This document shows positions 28,010 to 36,870 of a DNA stretch of 64,000 bases, piece by piece. This DNA is from Pseudomonadota bacterium (lineage in GTDB: Bacteria > Pseudomonadota > Gammaproteobacteria > Burkholderiales > Burkholderiaceae_C). The stretch's first letter is position 1. Every line of letters starts with the position of its first letter. Where the stretch lies: NCBI GenBank assembly GCA_020161775.1, contig JAIUOW010000010.1:62001-126000 (forward strand), given 5' to 3'. Made by a program: the position numbers and the translations under genes. Below the pieces are notes generated by a model, which was given only the letters and a program-made list of their open reading frames with translations, had not been told where the DNA came from and ran no database searches.

Positions 28010-28237
28010 TCAGCGTTCCAGGAACCACTGGATCACGAACTTCGCGGCGAAGCCCACCATGCCGAAGGCCAGACCGAGGAACAGCACGAACGTGCCGAAC
28101 CGGCCGGCCTTGGATTCCCAGGCCAACTGGGCAATGATGAACAGCATGTAGAGCATGAAAGCGCCAATGCCGAACGTCAGCCCGAACTGGGCGATCTGGG
28201 CTTCGGTGAAGCCAAACAGGGTGCCGGGCGCTGTCAT
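28010..28237 (-). CDS. DUF2788 small membrane protein
   Basis: 75 residues from the ATG at 28237, with two membrane helices (FGLTFGIGAFMLYMLFIIAQLAW and a second ending in FVIQWFLER). This matches the DUF2788 family of beta- and gamma-proteobacteria. It overlaps the upstream DUF2189 gene by 4 bp. Function is unknown; the pairing suggests a shared inner-membrane role. Confidence 0.75.
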   Translation of the reverse strand: MTAPGTLFGFTEAQIAQFGLTFGIGAFMLYMLFIIAQLAWESKAGRFGTFVLFLGLAFGMVGFAAKFVIQWFLER

Positions 28238-29082
28238 GGCGCCCGTTCCTCGTGGGGCTCGCGCGGCGGCCATGCGGACGCGTCCACCGTGTCGCGGTAG
28301 GCATGCCAGCTGGCATGGCCCAGCAGCGGCACCACCAGCACCAGGCCCAGCAGGGCCGAGCCCAGCCCCAGCAACGTGAAGCCCATGACCAGGGCGGCCC
28401 ACAGCGCCAGCGGCGCCGGGTTGGCCAGCACGGCGCGCCAGCTGGTCAGCACGGCGTCCAGCACGCCGATGCGGCGGTCCAGCAGCAGCGGCAGCGTGAT
28501 GACGCTGGAGGCAAACACCGGCGCGGCCAGCACGCCGCCCAGCGCCAGCCAGGCCTCGAACAGCAGGCTGTCGCGCGCCAGCATGACGTGGCGCACAAAA
28601 TCCATGGGCTGCTGCACCGGCTGCGGTGCCAGCCAGGTGATGAGCGAGGCCGAAGTCAGCACCCAGCCCGTGCCGGCGGCCGCCAGCAGCAGGCCAAAGC
28701 GCACCAGTCTCCAGTCATGCCGCCTGTCATGCCGGCCGTCGCCGGGCCGCCCGCGCCAGCTCAGCCAGGTGCGCAGCACCAGCCTGAAGCCCGCGGGCTC
28801 GCCGCGCTCCAGCGCGCGGCTGACGGCATACAGCCCCACCGCCAGCACCGGCGCCACCAGCAGGAAGCCCGACAGCGCACCCGCCAGCAGCCAGAAGCGG
28901 TCATGCGCGGCAGCCAGCAGGGCCGCACCAAACAGCGCCAGGGCCGCGCCATGGGCCAGGCCGACCGCGGGCGCGCGCTCAATGTCGCGCCAGGCCAGGG
29001 CCAGCCATTGCAGCGGCTGCAGCGGCTCAAGCGTGCGGATGGCCGGCAGCGGGCGTGGCGCGGGGCTGGATGGGGTCATCAT
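28234..29082 (-). CDS. DUF2189 integral membrane protein
   Basis: 282 residues with about six membrane helices. The N-terminal block (LQWLALAWRDIERAPAVGLAHGAAL) and the later GVLDAVLTSWRAVLANPAPLALWA are typical of DUF2189. The ATG at 29082 is preferred over a nearby GTG because GGGGTG lies just upstream. Proteins of this family often lie beside terminal-oxidase genes, but none are here. Function unknown. Confidence 0.75.
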   Translation of the reverse strand: MMTPSSPAPRPLPAIRTLEPLQPLQWLALAWRDIERAPAVGLAHGAALALFGAALLAAAHDRFWLLAGALSGFLLVAPVLAVGLYAVSRALERGEPAGFRLVLRTWLSWRGRPGDGRHDRRHDWRLVRFGLLLAAAGTGWVLTSASLITWLAPQPVQQPMDFVRHVMLARDSLLFEAWLALGGVLAAPVFASSVITLPLLLDRRIGVLDAVLTSWRAVLANPAPLALWAALVMGFTLLGLGSALLGLVLVVPLLGHASWHAYRDTVDASAWPPREPHEERAP

Positions 29083-29175
29083 GGTCACCCCAGTTTAGGC
29101 AGTGTCAGCAGGCTGCGGTTGATTCGGATCAAGCACGCGGAACACGCGAGCGGCGGGCGCACAATTTGCCTTCCC

Positions 29176-29973
29176 ATGCCAGCGCCTACCGTCATCCCCC
29201 GATCCCATGCGCGCCGCCTGCGCGAGCTGTACCGCTCGGCCGGCTGGCCCTGCCTGGACGCGATCGAGGTCGATTTGCTGGCCGCCGGGCTGCTGCAGCG
29301 CGTGGCCACGCCGGACGCCGGCGGCGTGCTGCGCGAGGCGCTGCGGCTGAGCGATGCCGGGATTGCCGCGCTGGCGCTGGCCCAGCAGCGCAATCGCGCG
29401 GCGTTTGACCAGCACGAGGCGCTGGTGGCGCTGGTGGTGCGCCAGATGCAGCGCGGCGGGCGCACAGCGTTCACCGCCCTGAGCCTGCGCGCGGCGGTGG
29501 ATGAGCCGGGTGAATCCGGCGAAGCGCTGCGCCGCTGGGTGGTGGCACGGCCCGATGTGTTCTCCATCCGCCACACCACGGTGGCGGGCTACCTGGTGCC
29601 GGCGGTGCATGAGGTCAAGGTGCGGCGCGCCGACCTGCTGGGCGAGCTGCGCGACACGCCGCGCACGCGCGCCAAGCGCGGCGCCTACCTGGCCATGAGC
29701 AGTGAGTGCTGGTATGTCTTGGGGCGCGACGCCAGGGGCCGCGAGATCGGCGATGCCAGCGAAATCCCGCCGGCGTTCGGCGTGATGCAGATGGCGCAAA
29801 GCTCCGGTGTGGGCCCCGGTGTTGCCAGCGGGGCCTTGCGTTTGCAGGTGGTGCGCCCGGCGCCCCGGCGGGCCATGCCGCACGAGGCAGGGCTGCCCTT
29901 TGCGGCTTGGCTGGCCTTGGCGCGTGCCGTACCCCAGCCACCGGCTGAGGACGACGCGCAAGCGAGGCTATAG
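29176..29973 (+). CDS. Hypothetical protein with possible PD-(D/E)XK nuclease core (MmcB-like)
   Basis: 265 residues. The N-terminal half is helical and resembles a winged-helix region (residues 1-100). The C-terminal half contains VHEVKVRRADLLGELR, followed by KRGAYLAMSSECWYVLG, a pattern resembling the E-x-K core and 'aspartate then aromatic' segment of MmcB/PD-(D/E)XK nucleases. This is an inference from pattern; no family was confirmed. No signal peptide. It stands between the DUF2189 gene and a Spy-like gene. Confidence 0.5.
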   Translation: MPAPTVIPRSHARRLRELYRSAGWPCLDAIEVDLLAAGLLQRVATPDAGGVLREALRLSDAGIAALALAQQRNRAAFDQHEALVALVVRQMQRGGRTAFTALSLRAAVDEPGESGEALRRWVVARPDVFSIRHTTVAGYLVPAVHEVKVRRADLLGELRDTPRTRAKRGAYLAMSSECWYVLGRDARGREIGDASEIPPAFGVMQMAQSSGVGPGVASGALRLQVVRPAPRRAMPHEAGLPFAAWLALARAVPQPPAEDDAQARL

Positions 29974-30058
29974 GCCCCCACGCTCCCCCACTGCGTGTGG
30001 GTCGCTGCCCCCCGAGGGGGCCGCAGCCGCCTTGGGGCGGCCCGGCGGCGGCTGGTCC
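29974..30058. repeat. GC-rich palindromic intergenic repeat
   Basis: The gap between convergent genes contains CCCCCCGAGGGGG and CCGCCTTGGGGCGG palindromes in a row, resembling the small intergenic repeats common in Burkholderiales. It differs from the repeat at 3659-3731. It probably acts, if at all, as a bidirectional terminator. Confidence 0.45.
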
Positions 30059-30571
30059 TTAGCTTTTCTGGTGCATGCCGTGGCCGCCATGGCCACCGCC
30101 ATGCCCGCCGTGGCGTCCGCCGCCGGCAAAGCGCACCGTCTCGGCGTCAAACACCTTTTTCTGCTCGGCGCTCAGCGTGGCGTAGAAGGTGTTGGTGGCA
30201 TCGGCGCGCTTGTCCATCAGCGACTGGCGCTGGGCACGCTGGGCGCGCATTTTCTCGATGCGCTCGGGCGTGGTCAGCTTGGCGATTTCTTCGCGGTTCG
30301 GGCGCTCGGGGCGGGTGACCGGCGGCTGCAGCGCGGCCGTCCAGGCGGTCCACGCGCTTTCCTGCGCGGGCGTGATGGCCAGCTTCTGCTTGAGCTCGGC
30401 CTGGCGCTTGGCCATGAATTCCTTCATTTTGGCCGGGTCGTGCTTGCCCATGCGGTGCTGCATGGCGGGCTTGCCCTCGGGTGCCGGGGCGGGCGTGGTC
30501 TGGGCCATGGCGGCGGCCGCAAAGGTGGCGATCAGGCCGGTGAGCAGCAGGCGTTTGGGAGCGAATGTCAT
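30059..30571 (-). CDS. Spy/CpxP-like periplasmic protein with His/Gly-rich tail
   Basis: 170 residues. A signal peptide (MTFAPKRLLLTGLIATFAAAAMAQ) is followed by a helical region holding LTXXQ-like motifs (KLAITPAQ, TLSAEQKKVF), as in the Spy/CpxP chaperone family of the periplasm. The C-terminal tail is unusually His/Gly-rich (GGGRHGGHGGGHGGHGMH), suggesting metal binding. A copper-resistance locus lies about 1.3 kb away, but no shared operon is evident. Confidence 0.72.
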   Translation of the reverse strand: MTFAPKRLLLTGLIATFAAAAMAQTTPAPAPEGKPAMQHRMGKHDPAKMKEFMAKRQAELKQKLAITPAQESAWTAWTAALQPPVTRPERPNREEIAKLTTPERIEKMRAQRAQRQSLMDKRADATNTFYATLSAEQKKVFDAETVRFAGGGRHGGHGGGHGGHGMHQKS

Positions 30572-30707
30572 GGAGACTTCCTTTCAAAGACAAGCCTGAG
30601 CCGGACATCGGCATCAGGTTGAAGGCAAGTCTGAATGCCGCTTGTGTCGCCGCGATATGCGCAGGCTGCTGCTGTGTAAAGTTGCTTGAAGCTTCGTTTC
30701 GGCGGGG

Positions 30708-31577
30708 CTACGCCAGCCGCCCATTCTGGAAGTCTTCCACCGCCTGGATCAGTTCGTCGCGGGTGTTCATGACGAACGGGCCGTACTGCGCGATGGGTTC
30801 GCGCAGGGGCTGGCCTGCGATCAGCAGCGCGCGGGCTGCGCCGCTGGCGCTCAGGGTGACGCCGTCGCCTTCGTTGGCCAGGATGGCCATGCGGTTGCGT
30901 TGCACGTCGGTGCCGGCCACGTCCACGCTGCCGCGGTACACGTAGGTGAAGGCGTTGTGCCCGGCGGGCAGCGGTTGGCTGAAGCGGCCGCCGCCTTCGG
31001 GGAAGATGATGTCCAGGTACAGCGGCTGCGTGGCCTCGCGCTGCACGGCGCCGGCCGTGCCGTGGCTTTCGCCTGCGATCACGCGCACGGTCACGCCGTC
31101 TGCGGTCGTGTATTGCGGCACTTCGGGGCTCTGGATGTCGCGGTACCAGGGCGCGCACATCTTGTCCTTGCCCGGCAGGTTCAGCCAGAGCTGGAAGCCC
31201 TCCATCACGCCGTCGTTCTGTTCGGGCATTTCGCTGTGGATCACGCCGCGCCCGGCGGTCATCCACTGCACGCCGCCGTCGGTGATCAGGCCCTCATGGC
31301 CGGCGCTGTCCTTGTGGCGCATGTTGCCGGTGAGCATGTAGCTCACGGTCTCGAAACCGCGGTGCGGATGGCTGGGAAAGCCCGCGCCGTAGTCGTTAGG
31401 GTCGTCGCTGGCGAAGTTGTCCAGCATGAGGAAAGGGTCCAGCCGCTGCTGCAAATCGTGCGTGAGCACGCGCGTGAGCTTGACGCCCGCGCCGTCGCTG
31501 GTGGGCTGGCCGGTGACGAGCCGCTCGGCGCGGCGGGGCTGGCTGACGGTGGAGGAGGTGGTGGTGGAGGTGTCCAT
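30708..31577 (-). CDS. Pirin family protein
   Basis: 289 residues from the ATG at 31577. The N-terminal cupin has the metal-binding pattern FPSHPHRGFETVSYML ... HSEMPEQ, and the C-terminal cupin follows (PLYLDIIFPEGG...). Bacterial pirins bind iron and may act as quercetinase-like dioxygenases or redox sensors. Upstream sequence is G-rich before the start. No operon partner is evident. Confidence 0.88.
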   Translation of the reverse strand: MDTSTTTSSTVSQPRRAERLVTGQPTSDGAGVKLTRVLTHDLQQRLDPFLMLDNFASDDPNDYGAGFPSHPHRGFETVSYMLTGNMRHKDSAGHEGLITDGGVQWMTAGRGVIHSEMPEQNDGVMEGFQLWLNLPGKDKMCAPWYRDIQSPEVPQYTTADGVTVRVIAGESHGTAGAVQREATQPLYLDIIFPEGGGRFSQPLPAGHNAFTYVYRGSVDVAGTDVQRNRMAILANEGDGVTLSASGAARALLIAGQPLREPIAQYGPFVMNTRDELIQAVEDFQNGRLA

Positions 31578-31622
31578 CCCCCGATTAAAACGCCAACCGG
31601 GCAACCCTGTTGGCGGCGGGGC

Positions 31623-31817
31623 TCAGCTGCTGCGCGTCTTGCAGGTGTTGATGCCCAGCAAGGCATAGGGCGGGCACCAGCCGATGGCGCCGGTGGCCAG
31701 CGGGACCACGCCCAGCCAGCCCCACCAGCCTACTGTGCCGGTGGCGGCCAGGCCGATCAGGACCAGGCCAGCGACGATGCGGACGCCGCGTTCAATGTTG
31801 CCGATGTTGGTCTTCAT
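31623..31817 (-). CDS. DUF2892 small membrane protein
   Basis: 64 residues. It starts MKTNIGNIERGVRIVAGL, has two hydrophobic helices with WWGWLGVVPLATG between, and ends with the conserved GWCPPYALLGINTC containing two Cys. This matches the DUF2892 / YgaP membrane-segment family, sometimes fused to rhodanese domains. It lies 80 bp downstream of the cueR-like gene on the same strand and may be part of that unit. Confidence 0.8.
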   Translation of the reverse strand: MKTNIGNIERGVRIVAGLVLIGLAATGTVGWWGWLGVVPLATGAIGWCPPYALLGINTCKTRSS

Positions 31818-31897
31818 GGGAACTCCTTGCGTGGGTTGGAAGGGTCTGTTGCGCCGTCTATTGCACCGTAGCCGGGCGGCGGCCCGGTTGATCTGGA

Positions 31898-32314
31898 TCA
31901 GTGCGGCGCGTGGCCGTGGCCGGCCAGATCGTCCAGGATCGGGCAGTCGGGCCGGTCGTCGCCGTGGCAGCAGTGGATCAGGTGGTGCAGCGTGCGCTGC
32001 ATCGATTGCATGGCCTCAATGCGCTGGGCCAGTTCATCGGCGTGCTTCTGCGCCACCCGCTTGACGCCGGCGCTGGTGCGGCGGCGGTTCTGCCACAGGC
32101 TCACGAGTTCGGCGATTTCGTCCATCGAAAAGCCCAGCTCACGGCTGCGCTTGATGAACCGCAGGGTGTGGACTTCGGCCTCGCTGTACTGCCGGTAGCC
32201 GCTGCCGGTGCGGCCCACGCGCGGCAGCAGGCCCAGCGATTCATAGTGGCGCACCATCTTGGCCGACACGCCGGACAGGCGTGCTGCTTCGCCGATGTTG
32301 ACCGGAAAGCTCAT
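31898..32314 (-). CDS. cueR: CueR-type copper-responsive MerR regulator
   Basis: 138 residues from the ATG at 32314. The MerR winged helix (NIGEAARLSGVSAKMVRHYESLGLL) and a long dimerisation helix are followed by a C-terminal metal-binding region containing two Cys (CCHGDDRPDCPILDDL). It senses Cu(I) and activates promoters with 19-bp spacers. It follows copZ by 10 bp on the minus strand and most likely drives both divergent promoters at 32553-32583 and 32635-32665. Confidence 0.88.
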   Translation of the reverse strand: MSFPVNIGEAARLSGVSAKMVRHYESLGLLPRVGRTGSGYRQYSEAEVHTLRFIKRSRELGFSMDEIAELVSLWQNRRRTSAGVKRVAQKHADELAQRIEAMQSMQRTLHHLIHCCHGDDRPDCPILDDLAGHGHAPH

Positions 32315-32324
32315 TGGGTAATCT

Positions 32325-32522
32325 TCATGCCGCGACCGTGTAGCCTTCTTCGGCAATGGCCTTGGCGATGGCCTCATGCGGCTGGTCGGACTGCACGTCC
32401 ACCTTGCCCGCGGCGCGGTCGATGCGGACTTCAGCCGCCGGGTCCACGGTCTTGACGGCCTGGGTGACGGCGCGTTCGCAGTGGCCGCAGGTCATGCCTT
32501 GTACGTTGAAGGTCTGGTTCAT
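32325..32522 (-). CDS. copZ: CopZ-like copper chaperone (heavy-metal-associated domain)
   Basis: 65 residues forming one HMA domain: beta-alpha-beta-beta-alpha-beta with GMTCGHC binding Cu(I). It carries copper to the P-type ATPase encoded divergently. The start is preceded by AAAGGA. It is transcribed from a CueR-type promoter whose start should lie near 32546. Confidence 0.92.
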   Translation of the reverse strand: MNQTFNVQGMTCGHCERAVTQAVKTVDPAAEVRIDRAAGKVDVQSDQPHEAIAKAIAEEGYTVAA

Positions 32523-32552
32523 GGTGATGTCCTTTCGGTTGGGAAAGAAGGT

Positions 32553-32583
32553 ATGTTCAACCTTGCCACCATGGTAAGGTCAA
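32553..32583 (-). promoter_or_regulatory. CueR-type promoter of copZ-cueR
   Basis: Read on the minus strand: -35 TTGACC (32583-32578), a 19-bp spacer containing CCTTACCATGGTGGCAAGG, then a weak -10 GAACAT (32558-32553). The elongated spacer and CCTTNCC-GGCAAGG dyad match promoters activated by copper-sensing MerR proteins. Confidence 0.8.
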
Positions 32584-32634
32584 GCGCTGTTGCGCCATAA
32601 CCCTGATCGCGGCGCGGTTGATCTGCGTCAACCC

Positions 32635-32665
32635 TTGACCTTGCCATGGTGGCAAGGTTCACAGT
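32635..32665 (+). promoter_or_regulatory. CueR-type promoter of copA
   Basis: -35 TTGACC (32635-32640), a 19-bp spacer holding the near-perfect dyad ACCTTGCCA-TGG-TGGCAAGGT, then a weak -10 CACAGT (32660-32665). The inner 15 bp (CCATGGTGGCAAGGT) is identical to that of the divergent promoter. The predicted start falls about 32672, right at the copA ATG. Confidence 0.78.
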
Positions 32666-32672
32666 GCAGCCC

Positions 32673-34937
32673 ATGAACACTTCCGCCTCCCCCGAATCCG
32701 CCACGCTCGACCTGGGCGTGGGCGGCATGACCTGCGCGTCATGCGTGTCGCGCGTCGAGCGCGCCCTGAAGAAAGTGCCCGGCGTGCAGGACGCCACGGT
32801 CAACCTGGCGACCGAGTCGGCCCGCATCACCTATGCCGCGTCGGCGCAGGCCGAGGCGATGCTGCGCCGTGCGGTGCGCGACGCCGGCTACGAGCCGCGC
32901 AGCGCCGAAGCCGCGATGCAGGAAGACCTGTCGCCCTGGGCCGGCTTCTGGCCGGTGGCCATCGGCCTGCTGCTGTCGGCGCCGCTGGTGCTGCCCATGG
33001 TGGGCGACCTGTTCGGCCAGCACTGGATGCTGCCGCCCTGGGCGCAGTTCGCGCTGGCCACGCCGGTGCAGTTCATCCTGGGTGCGCGCTTCTACAGGGC
33101 CGGCTGGCATGCGCTGAAGGCGCTGACCGGCAACATGGACCTGCTGGTGGCTGTCGGCACCAGCGCGGGCTGGGGCTTGTCGATGTGGCTGTGGCTGGGC
33201 CCGCAGGGCCAGGCCCATGCGGCGCACGGCATGGTGCCGCACTTGTACTTTGAAGCGTCCGCCGTGGTGGTGACGCTGGTGTTGCTGGGCAAATGGCTGG
33301 AGGCCCGCGCCAAGCGCCAGACCACGGCGGCGATCCGGGCGCTGCATTCGCTGCGGCCCGACATCGCGCACGTATTGCAGCGCGCGGGCGGCGAGATTGA
33401 TGTGCCCATGGCGGAGGTGCTGGTGAATGACCAGCTGGTCGTTCGGCCCGGCGAGCGCATTCCGGCTGACGGCGAACTGGTGCAAGGCGACACGCAGGTG
33501 GACGAGTCCATGCTGACCGGCGAGCCGCTGCCCGTGGCCAAGGCCGTGGGCGCGCGCGTGACGGGCGGCAGCATCAATGGCGACGGGCGCATCGTGGTGC
33601 GCGTGACCGCCACGGGCCATGAAAGCGTGCTGTCGCAGATCATCCGGCTGGTGGAAGACGCGCAGGCCGCCAAGGCACCCATCCAGCGGCTGGTGGACCA
33701 GGTGTCGGCCGTGTTCGTGCCGGTGGTGCTGTTGATCGCCCTGCTGACGCTGGCCGGCTGGCTCTGGACGGGCGCGGGCCTGGAGGCCGCGCTGATCCAT
33801 GCCGTGGCCGTGCTGGTCATTGCCTGCCCCTGTGCGCTGGGCCTGGCCACGCCGGCGGCCATCATGGCCGGCACCGGCGTGGCGGCGAAGCACGGCATCC
33901 TGATCAAGGACGCGCAGGCACTGGAGCTGGCGCACCGGGTGGACACCGTGGCGTTTGACAAGACCGGCACGCTGACCGTGGGGCAGCCCAGGCTGGTTGC
34001 CTTTGTGGCGGCGGCCGATGCCGACGACACAGCGGCCCTGACCGCTGCCGCCAGCCTGCAAAGCGGCAGCGAACACCCGCTGGCGCGTGCCGTGGTGGCG
34101 GCTGCCAGGGAGCGCGGCCTGGCCGTGCCCGAGCCTGACAGCGTGCGCGCGGTGCCAGGGCGCGGCAGCGAAGGCGAAGTGGGCGTGACGAGCTGGCTGA
34201 TTGGCAGCCTGCGCTGGATGGACGAGCTGCAGGTGGGCCTGGGCGCGCTGCGCGATGAAGCCGACCGCCTGCAGGCCGAGGGCGCCACGCTGTCGGCGCT
34301 GGTGGAGCGCACGACGGCGGGCCTGACGCTGCGCGCGTTGATGGCCTTTGCCGACGAGCCCAAGCCCGGCGCGCGCGAGGCGCTGGATATCCTGCGCGCA
34401 CGTGGCATCCGCATCGTCATGATCTCCGGGGATAACCGTGGCGCAGCGCTGGCCATGGGCGCGCGGCTGGGGCTGCAACCGGACGAAGTGATGGCCGAGG
34501 TGCTGCCCGGCGACAAGGCGGCCAAGGTCGCTGCGCTGAAGGAAGGCGGGCACACAGTCGTGATGGTGGGCGATGGCGTGAATGACGCGCCGGCCCTGGC
34601 CGCGGCCGACGTGGGCATGGCCATGGGCACTGGCACTGACGTGGCCATGCACGCGGCCGGCGTGACGCTGATGCGCGGTGACGTGGGGCTGGTGGCGGGC
34701 GCGCTGGACATCTCGCACCGCACAGTGATGAAGATCCGCCAGAACCTGTTCTGGGCCTTTGCCTACAACGTGGCCGGCATCCCGCTGGCGGCTTTGGGCT
34801 ACTTGAGCCCGGTGGTAGCCGGCGCCGCCATGGCCCTGAGCAGCGTGAGCGTGATGACCAACGCGCTGCTGCTCAGGCGCTGGCGCCCGGCCTCAGCGGC
34901 TGGACAACGCCAGGTGCGCGATGTAACCGGAGCGTGA
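32673..34937 (+). CDS. copA: Copper-exporting P1B-type ATPase
   Basis: 754 residues from the ATG at 32673; an in-frame ATG at 32646 lies inside the CueR operator and is rejected. There is one N-terminal metal-binding domain (GMTCASC near residue 19), eight membrane helices, the phosphatase motif LTGEPLP, the intramembrane [11 protein letters not shown], the phosphorylation site DKTGTLT, the SEHPLARA motif and [10 protein letters not shown]. It pumps Cu(I) out of the cytoplasm. The mRNA is probably leaderless or nearly so. Its 3' end overlaps the convergent hicB by 45 bp. Confidence 0.95.
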   Translation: MNTSASPESATLDLGVGGMTCASCVSRVERALKKVPGVQDATVNLATESARITYAASAQAEAMLRRAVRDAGYEPRSAEAAMQEDLSPWAGFWPVAIGLLLSAPLVLPMVGDLFGQHWMLPPWAQFALATPVQFILGARFYRAGWHALKALTGNMDLLVAVGTSAGWGLSMWLWLGPQGQAHAAHGMVPHLYFEASAVVVTLVLLGKWLEARAKRQTTAAIRALHSLRPDIAHVLQRAGGEIDVPMAEVLVNDQLVVRPGERIPADGELVQGDTQVDESMLTGEPLPVAKAVGARVTGGSINGDGRIVVRVTATGHESVLSQIIRLVEDAQAAKAPIQRLVDQVSAVFVPVVLLIALLTLAGWLWTGAGLEAALIHAVAVLVIACPCALGLATPAAIMAGTGVAAKHGILIKDAQALELAHRVDTVAFDKTGTLTVGQPRLVAFVAAADADDTAALTAAASLQSGSEHPLARAVVAAARERGLAVPEPDSVRAVPGRGSEGEVGVTSWLIGSLRWMDELQVGLGALRDEADRLQAEGATLSALVERTTAGLTLRALMAFADEPKPGAREALDILRARGIRIVMISGDNRGAALAMGARLGLQPDEVMAEVLPGDKAAKVAALKEGGHTVVMVGDGVNDAPALAAADVGMAMGTGTDVAMHAAGVTLMRGDVGLVAGALDISHRTVMKIRQNLFWAFAYNVAGIPLAALGYLSPVVAGAAMALSSVSVMTNALLLRRWRPASAAGQRQVRDVTGA

Positions 34938-35285
34938 CTCGCCCGCCGCTTGCGCGGCGGCGTCCAGCTTGTGAAGCACACGCCGGGGCAGGGTGATGTT
35001 GACCCGCTCGGTCACGTCTTCAAGCTGCGCGAGGTCCACCTCAACCAGCGCCCAGATGCGGTTTTTGTGTTCGCGGCGGTTGCGGTGCTTTTCGATGGGC
35101 TGGGCAGCGGGTACGGGCTGGCCCTCGTCGATCAGGCCCTCGATGTGAAAAAGGATGGCTTCACGCGCCTGGTCCAGCGCCTCTTCGAGCGTGTCGCCTG
35201 CCGAAAAGCATCCGGGCAGGTCGGGCACGATGACGCCCCAGGCGTGTTGGGCATCTCCGGCATCAATCGCAACGGGATAACGCAT
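34893..35285 (-). CDS. hicB: HicB-family antitoxin
   Basis: 130 residues. The N-terminal partially degraded RNase-H-like HicB domain ([35 protein letters not shown]) is followed by a C-terminal ribbon-helix-helix DNA-binding domain ([28 protein letters not shown]). It neutralises HicA and represses the operon. It follows hicA by 13 bp and overlaps the convergent copA end by 45 bp. Confidence 0.92.
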   Translation of the reverse strand: MRYPVAIDAGDAQHAWGVIVPDLPGCFSAGDTLEEALDQAREAILFHIEGLIDEGQPVPAAQPIEKHRNRREHKNRIWALVEVDLAQLEDVTERVNITLPRRVLHKLDAAAQAAGESRSGYIAHLALSSR

Positions 35286-35298
35286 GGCGTGATTCCTT

Positions 35299-35484
35299 TC
35301 AGTGGGACAGGCCGGCCTGTTTCAGGATGGCTTTGACTGTCCCAAGAGGCAAATCCTTTTTGGGATGGGGAACGGTCACTCGTCCTGGTTTGGCGGGGTG
35401 CTTGAACTGGTGATGGCTGCCCTTGACGGCAACTTCGTGCCAGCCGGCGCGCTTCAGCGCTTTGATGAGTTCCCCGCTCTTCAT
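35299..35484 (-). CDS. hicA: HicA mRNA-interferase toxin
   Basis: 61 residues from the ATG at 35484 (MKSGELIKALKRAGW). It is a small double-stranded-RNA-binding-like fold with the catalytic His in VKGSHHQFKHP and the downstream TVPHPKKDLPLGTVKAILKQ. HicA cleaves mRNA. Order toxin-antitoxin as usual. A -10-like TACAAT (minus strand, 35496-35491) ends only 6 bp before the ATG, hinting at a leaderless message. Confidence 0.9.
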   Translation of the reverse strand: MKSGELIKALKRAGWHEVAVKGSHHQFKHPAKPGRVTVPHPKKDLPLGTVKAILKQAGLSH

Positions 35485-35553
35485 GGCGTGATTGTACACA
35501 CCATACACACTTTGCCGCCCCGGGTAGGGCGGCAAAGCGACCCGCGCAGGCGC

Positions 35554-36186
35554 CTAGAACCCTACCTTCAACCCCACGCTGACCAGCGTTTCGCGGTTGC
35601 TGCGGCCCAGGGTGCCGTCCAGCTGCAGGCCTTTGGCGATCTCCTTGCGGGCGCCGATCTGGAAGGTGGGCTTGGCCAGGCGCTGGCCGAAGGCTTCCAC
35701 ATGGGCGGTGACGGCGCCGAATTCGCGCTCATGCGCCACGCCCCAGGTGCCCAGCGTGGGGCCGCCGCTGGCGCGGTTGGCGCCCAGGTTGAAGTGGGTG
35801 GCGCCCCAGGCGCTGTTGCAGGTGAACAGGCCGTTGACGTACGGCATGCGGCCCGCGCCGCGCGCCTGCGTCACGCCCAGCACGGCGCCGGCGTTGCAGC
35901 CGTCGTCCTGCACCGGGGTGATGCGCCACTTGGCCTGAACGGCGGCGCTGCTTTGCGGCGTGGTGCGGTCGCGGGTGAATGCCGCACCCAGCTCCAGCCC
36001 GTTGACCGGCGCATACGCGGGCGCCACCGTCCAGGTGTGCAGGCGGCCGGGCTGGCGCGCGTACCACGCTTCCACATGGCCTGCGCCCGCGTCATTGACG
36101 CTGGCGTCGTCCACGGTCAGGGGGCGGCCCGCCAGGGCGGGGGTGGCCGCAAGCACGGCCAGGCTGAGGGCAAGAAGGGTGCGCAT
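35554..36186 (-). CDS. Secreted or outer-membrane beta-rich hypothetical protein
   Basis: 210 residues. A signal peptide (MRTLLALSLAVLAATPALAG) is followed by alternating-pattern strands with aromatic residues and a terminal Phe (SVGLKVGF), consistent with a small outer-membrane barrel ending in the Bam recognition Phe. Two Cys (DDGCNAG, LFTCNSAWG) could form a disulphide. No family is recognised. Confidence 0.65.
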   Translation of the reverse strand: MRTLLALSLAVLAATPALAGRPLTVDDASVNDAGAGHVEAWYARQPGRLHTWTVAPAYAPVNGLELGAAFTRDRTTPQSSAAVQAKWRITPVQDDGCNAGAVLGVTQARGAGRMPYVNGLFTCNSAWGATHFNLGANRASGGPTLGTWGVAHEREFGAVTAHVEAFGQRLAKPTFQIGARKEIAKGLQLDGTLGRSNRETLVSVGLKVGF

Positions 36187-36276
36187 GGGTGCCAGTGTAG
36201 GCAAGCGCGGGCGTGGCGGCTTGAGGGATTGACGTACATCAACGCGGGTGGTGCGCCTGCGTGGGAAGCTCGCCAC

Positions 36277-36855
36277 ATGACCCACCCCAGCATCCGCATC
36301 ATCCTGGACGAGCACCGCGCCGTGTCGGCCGTGTTGCGCTCGCTCATGGCCATGCTGGAGCGCGGCCCCGGCGACGAGCCCGAGCGGTTCTTTGACGTGG
36401 TGCGCGCGATGCTGTTCTATATCGACGAATTCCCCGAGCGGCTGCACCACCCCAAGGAGTCCGATCTGCTGTTCCCCAAGATCGCGCTGCGCGTGCCGTC
36501 GCTGATGCCGGTGATCGAGCGGCTGGAGCGCGACCACATGGGCGGCGAGCAGGCGGTGCGCGCGCTGCAGCACCTGTTGCTGGCCTGGGAGCTGCTGGGC
36601 GAGCCGCGCCGCGCGGCATTTGCCGAGGCTGCCGCGCGTTACGTGGGCTTTTACCTGGAGCACATGCAGATCGAGGAGCAGCAGGTGCTGCCGGCCGCCG
36701 AGCGCGCGCTGGACGCACAGGATTGGGCGGCGCTGGACGCGGCCTTCGCGGCGCACCGCGATCCGCTGGCCAGCGACGGCGCGCGCGACCCGGCCTGGGA
36801 CCGCCTGTTCACCCGCATCGTGCTCAAGGCGCCCGCGCCCATCGGCGTGGGCTGA
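36277..36855 (+). CDS. Hemerythrin HHE domain protein
   Basis: 192 residues, all-helical, with metal-ligand positions IILDEHRAV, LHHPKESDLLFP, ERDHMGGE and HMQIEEQQVLPAAE characteristic of HHE/hemerythrin cation-binding domains. It may bind a di-iron centre and sense or store oxygen or NO. No linked partner gene. The upstream gap (36187-36276) separates it from a divergent gene. Confidence 0.85.
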   Translation: MTHPSIRIILDEHRAVSAVLRSLMAMLERGPGDEPERFFDVVRAMLFYIDEFPERLHHPKESDLLFPKIALRVPSLMPVIERLERDHMGGEQAVRALQHLLLAWELLGEPRRAAFAEAAARYVGFYLEHMQIEEQQVLPAAERALDAQDWAALDAAFAAHRDPLASDGARDPAWDRLFTRIVLKAPAPIGVG

Positions 36856-36870
36856 AGCGCCCCTGGCCGC

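Noticed and set aside
32646..32672. Upstream ATG at 32646 as the copA start
   Set aside because: It lies inside the CueR operator dyad, upstream of the expected transcription start.
32739..34718. Long open frames antisense to copA (543-659 codons)
   Set aside because: Low-complexity translations opposite a gene with every P-type ATPase motif in place.
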